Source: Chitinophagales bacterium (GTDB lineage Bacteria; Bacteroidota; Bacteroidia; Chitinophagales; UBA2359). Taken from it: a stretch of DNA of 15,037 nt. Under the pieces are notes generated by a model. It saw only the letters and a program-made list of their open reading frames with translations. It did no database searches and had not been told where the DNA came from. A program made the position numbers and the translations under genes. The stretch is from positions 1-15,037 of the forward strand of contig JAHDDN010000060.1 in the NCBI GenBank assembly GCA_020629335.1, given 5' to 3'. Each line of letters opens with the position of its first letter. Position 1 is the stretch's first letter. Below are positions 12,205 to 15,037 of this stretch, in pieces.

Positions 12205-15037
12205 ATGAAGAATCTTTTACCAATCATAATAGCGATAGCTTTAACAGCATTCCCACTCTCAAGCAATGCCCAAGTTCTCATTAATGAGTTCTTAGCATCC
12301 AATACTATTTTCAATGTGGATGAAGAAGATTACTATAACTACAATGATTGGATAGAAATTTTCAATTCGGGAACTACTGCAATTGATATAAGTCTTTATG
12401 GCTTGACCGATGATTTAAATGAACCTCATAAATGGACTTTCCCAGCAGGTACCATCATAGCCGCAAACGATTATTTATTGGTTTGGGCAGATGGAAAAAA
12501 CAAAATACCGGGAGACACCGATTCTTTGATACTCACTTCTACTGTTATTTTTGAAGTGGAAGATTATCATACCAATTTTAAGCTTAGTGCTCAAGGGGAG
12601 GAAATAGGGCTTTTTGATATGGATGGTGAACAAGTAGATGCCATTACCTATGGAAAACAATTGGGTAATACTTCCTATGGCAGAGTCATGAGTTCGCCCA
12701 CACAATGGGCTTATTATGGAACGCCTACTCCTGAGGCAGCCAATAATACGATCGAAGCTGCCTCCGTCATTATTTCTGAAGCGGTTGATCATTCTCCGAA
12801 CGGAGGCGTTTTTTCAGCTTCTTTATCTGTTCAATTATCCACTTTGGACACGGATGCTGACATTAGGTATACTTTAGACGGCTCCGTACCCGATGAAAAT
12901 GCTAGTTTATATTCAAGCCCTATCAATATCAATTCATCTACTGTTATTCGCTCTCGTACTTTTGCTTCGGGGGAAATTGCAGGGCCTATTAATACGCAAT
13001 CCTATATTATTCAAGATGACTTAAACCTGCCCACTGTCTCTATTTCAACAACAGATGAGGATTTGTGGAATTTAAAATATGGCATTTATCAAAACAGCTA
13101 TAAGAATAGAGAAATTCCCGCAAGCATTGAAATGTTTGATATGAATGGCGAGAAACTTTTTGGGGAATATACAGGAGTAGAACTTTTTGGCTCCAATATT
13201 TTTAATGCACAACAAAAACCATTTGACCTATCTTTCAAAGGTAAATATGGTAATGATGTTTTATCTTATCCAGTATTTGAAGAGAGAGGTGAAATAAGCT
13301 ACAAAAATTTTGTCTTGCGAAATGGTGGTAATGATAACGGTCTTACTTTTTTTAGGGATGCCTTAGTGATGTCTATTATCAAAAAGAATCAGCTTAATTT
13401 AGACTATCAGGGATTTGAACCTGTTGTCGCTTACCTTAATGGGTCTTACTGGGGAATTTATAATTTAAGAGAGAAGTTAAACGAACGATATGTTTCCTAT
13501 TTGCATGATGTTCCTCCAAATAAGATTGACATTTTGGAAGATAATGCTCAGTTGAATCATGGAACAGATGATGATTATAAAGCCTTAATCACCTTTATTG
13601 AAAATAATGATTTGTCTATTTCTGACAATTATCAATATGTCCTTTCTCAAATAGACATAGATTCTTACCTCGATTATAAAATCTTAAAAATATTTATTGG
13701 CTATTGGGTAGATTTAGTCAATCTCAAATATTGGAAACGCCACGATGATGGAAAATGGCGATATATGGCTTTTGACTTGGAGCACTCTTTTGCAGAATTA
13801 ACAGGTGACTCTTGTCAGGTAAATACCCTTCAAAAAGTTTCGACTAATTCAACTGACTTACCCGAATGGTCAACGCTGTTTTTTAGAAAATTGTTGGAGA
13901 ACGAATCATTTAAAAATGAGTTCGTTCAACGTTTTTTAGGGTATCTGCAAACGGCATTTACAACAGAATCTATCCTTGCCATTATCAATGAATTAGAGGC
14001 GAAATACCTTTTGGAAATGCCTGCCCATATTAGCAAGTGGAGTTATGATCCAACAGCCATTCAATCTTTTAGTCAATGGGAAAACAGGGTGCAACAATTA
14101 AAGGACTTTGCCGAGTGCCGTCCTTCAGCCGTTTATCAGCACCTATTGGAATTTGTCGATGAAATAGAAACCATCAATCTTAGTGTACAAGTCCCTTCCT
14201 CAGATACAGCAAGCATTTTTATCAATGAGGTGAAATTGCCTGAAGGCCTTTTTACAGGCACTTATATTAAAAATCAGGAAACGAGAATGGTGGCATTACC
14301 CAATATTGGCTATGCATTTGAAAATTGGAATGATGGCAATATGAATGATACTCTTATTTACACGACTGAGCAGGACTCTTTGTTTATTCCCTCTTTTGAA
14401 GAAGAAATACTTTCAATTTTGCCTGATACTATTTTTTCAGATACCACTTTATCACCTTCCAATAGTCCTTATTATCTAGTAAAAGATATTGTTGTTGATT
14501 CCTTTGCTACGCTCACTATCGAGAGCAATGTAGAATTGATTATTTCTTCTAATGCTAATGTCATAGTATATGGTGCTTTGGTCACTCAAGGAGAAGAAGG
14601 CAATGAAGTTGTTTTTCGACTAAATGAAAATGTGCCTTGTCCAGTTGCTTCAAAGTGGGGTGCTATTATTGTCAAAAATGCCACAGGGACAAGTCAGCTC
14701 TCTCATACCAAATTGGAATCCTCCTCTTATGGAAGCAATAGATATAAGGAGAAAGCTTCCATCAACGCATTTAATTCAACAGTGATACTCAATCATGTTG
14801 AGATATTAGATGCCGTTCAACCCTTTTATAGTGAATATGGGGATATCACCATTAGCGACTGTACATTAAAAACAGAATTGACGGGAGATTTGATTAATAT
14901 AAAGTACGCTGACAATGCCCTTGTTGAAAATTGTAACTTGACAGGAAATGATTCTGAGGATACGGATGCGATAGATTATGATGGCATCGCTAACGGGATT
15001 ATTAGAAACAATAAAATTGAAAACTTTTTTGGTTTTA
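12205..15037 (+). CDS. Secreted lamin-tail / CotH kinase / beta-helix protein (3' end beyond window)
   Basis: An open frame runs from the ATG at 12205 to the end of the window, 944 codons without a stop, so the C-terminus is missing. Residues 1-22 are a signal peptide (LLPIIIAIALTAFPLSSNA). Residues about 24-165 are a lamin-tail domain (VLINEFLASN, NDWIEIFNSG, WTFPAGTIIAANDYLLVWADG). Residues about 193-265 resemble a chitobiase C-terminal type domain (IRYTLDGSVPDENA). Residues about 275-640 are a CotH kinase domain: FRDALVMSIIKK, GSYWGIYNLREKLNERY (R422, K424) and YMAFDLEHSFA (D524), fitting the atypical protein kinase fold known from spore-coat CotH. Residues from about 748 on look like a right-handed beta-helix. 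A T9SS sorting domain is expected past the window end. It follows the FG-GAP gene by 121 bases and may share its secretion route. The substrate is unknown. Confidence 0.85.
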   Translation, partial: MKNLLPIIIAIALTAFPLSSNAQVLINEFLASNTIFNVDEEDYYNYNDWIEIFNSGTTAIDISLYGLTDDLNEPHKWTFPAGTIIAANDYLLVWADGKNKIPGDTDSLILTSTVIFEVEDYHTNFKLSAQGEEIGLFDMDGEQVDAITYGKQLGNTSYGRVMSSPTQWAYYGTPTPEAANNTIEAASVIISEAVDHSPNGGVFSASLSVQLSTLDTDADIRYTLDGSVPDENASLYSSPININSSTVIRSRTFASGEIAGPINTQSYIIQDDLNLPTVSISTTDEDLWNLKYGIYQNSYKNREIPASIEMFDMNGEKLFGEYTGVELFGSNIFNAQQKPFDLSFKGKYGNDVLSYPVFEERGEISYKNFVLRNGGNDNGLTFFRDALVMSIIKKNQLNLDYQGFEPVVAYLNGSYWGIYNLREKLNERYVSYLHDVPPNKIDILEDNAQLNHGTDDDYKALITFIENNDLSISDNYQYVLSQIDIDSYLDYKILKIFIGYWVDLVNLKYWKRHDDGKWRYMAFDLEHSFAELTGDSCQVNTLQKVSTNSTDLPEWSTLFFRKLLENESFKNEFVQRFLGYLQTAFTTESILAIINELEAKYLLEMPAHISKWSYDPTAIQSFSQWENRVQQLKDFAECRPSAVYQHLLEFVDEIETINLSVQVPSSDTASIFINEVKLPEGLFTGTYIKNQETRMVALPNIGYAFENWNDGNMNDTLIYTTEQDSLFIPSFEEEILSILPDTIFSDTTLSPSNSPYYLVKDIVVDSFATLTIESNVELIISSNANVIVYGALVTQGEEGNEVVFRLNENVPCPVASKWGAIIVKNATGTSQLSHTKLESSSYGSNRYKEKASINAFNSTVILNHVEILDAVQPFYSEYGDITISDCTLKTELTGDLINIKYADNALVENCNLTGNDSEDTDAIDYDGIANGIIRNNKIENFFGF

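Noticed and set aside
12120..12792. Minus-strand ORFs of 64 and 105 codons
   Set aside because: They are mostly antisense to the signal peptide and lamin-tail part of the CotH gene, which is clearly coding on the plus strand.

Overview
The window looks like a chromosomal segment of a Bacteroidota bacterium, most likely from the Saprospiria or a related lineage. The evidence is an AT-rich sequence, genes without strong Shine-Dalgarno sites, a secreted protein ending in a type IX secretion (T9SS) sorting domain, a CotH/lamin-tail secreted protein, and intergenic repeats of a kind common in that phylum. The lineage is inferred; no marker gene is present. All genes read left to right.

Layout. 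(1) 77-2835: a two-gene lipid unit, a PlsB-like acyltransferase followed 8 bp later by gpsA. GpsA makes sn-glycerol-3-phosphate and the acyltransferase would start phospholipid synthesis from it. A strong intrinsic terminator lies at 2955-2990. (2) 3133-4135: a 135-bp imperfect palindrome ends just before a putative lipoprotein gene of unknown function. (3) 4287-5045: an omega-amidase/nitrilase gene of the YafV type. (4) 5046-5812: a gene-free stretch with short AT-rich repeats, one copy of a structured RNA-like element on the minus strand, and a 90-bp MITE-like insertion with a 9-bp target duplication. (5) 5813-8018: an A/T-richer pair encoding a DUF3883/PD-(D/E)XK-type protein and a GIY-YIG protein, probably an uncharacterised DNA-targeting defence pair. 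(6) 8165-9433: an unknown 193-aa gene, a higA-like antitoxin gene broken by one stop codon, and a decayed ORF remnant. (7) 9434-10117: a molybdopterin-dependent oxidoreductase. (8) 10118-10479: a second, plus-strand copy of the structured element with a very strong nested hairpin. (9) 10480-15037: two secreted-protein genes, an FG-GAP/VCBS repeat protein with a T9SS tail and a large lamin-tail/CotH/beta-helix protein cut by the window end.

The most notable signal is the pair of RNA-like elements at 5164-5395 (minus) and 10165-10378 (plus). They share end blocks and several internal blocks. Two helices differ in sequence between the copies but keep their pairing, which is direct evidence for selection on RNA or single-strand DNA structure. 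The second is the nuclease pair, which sits in a stretch with a MITE-like insertion on one side and decayed genes on the other, the usual look of an accessory or defence region.
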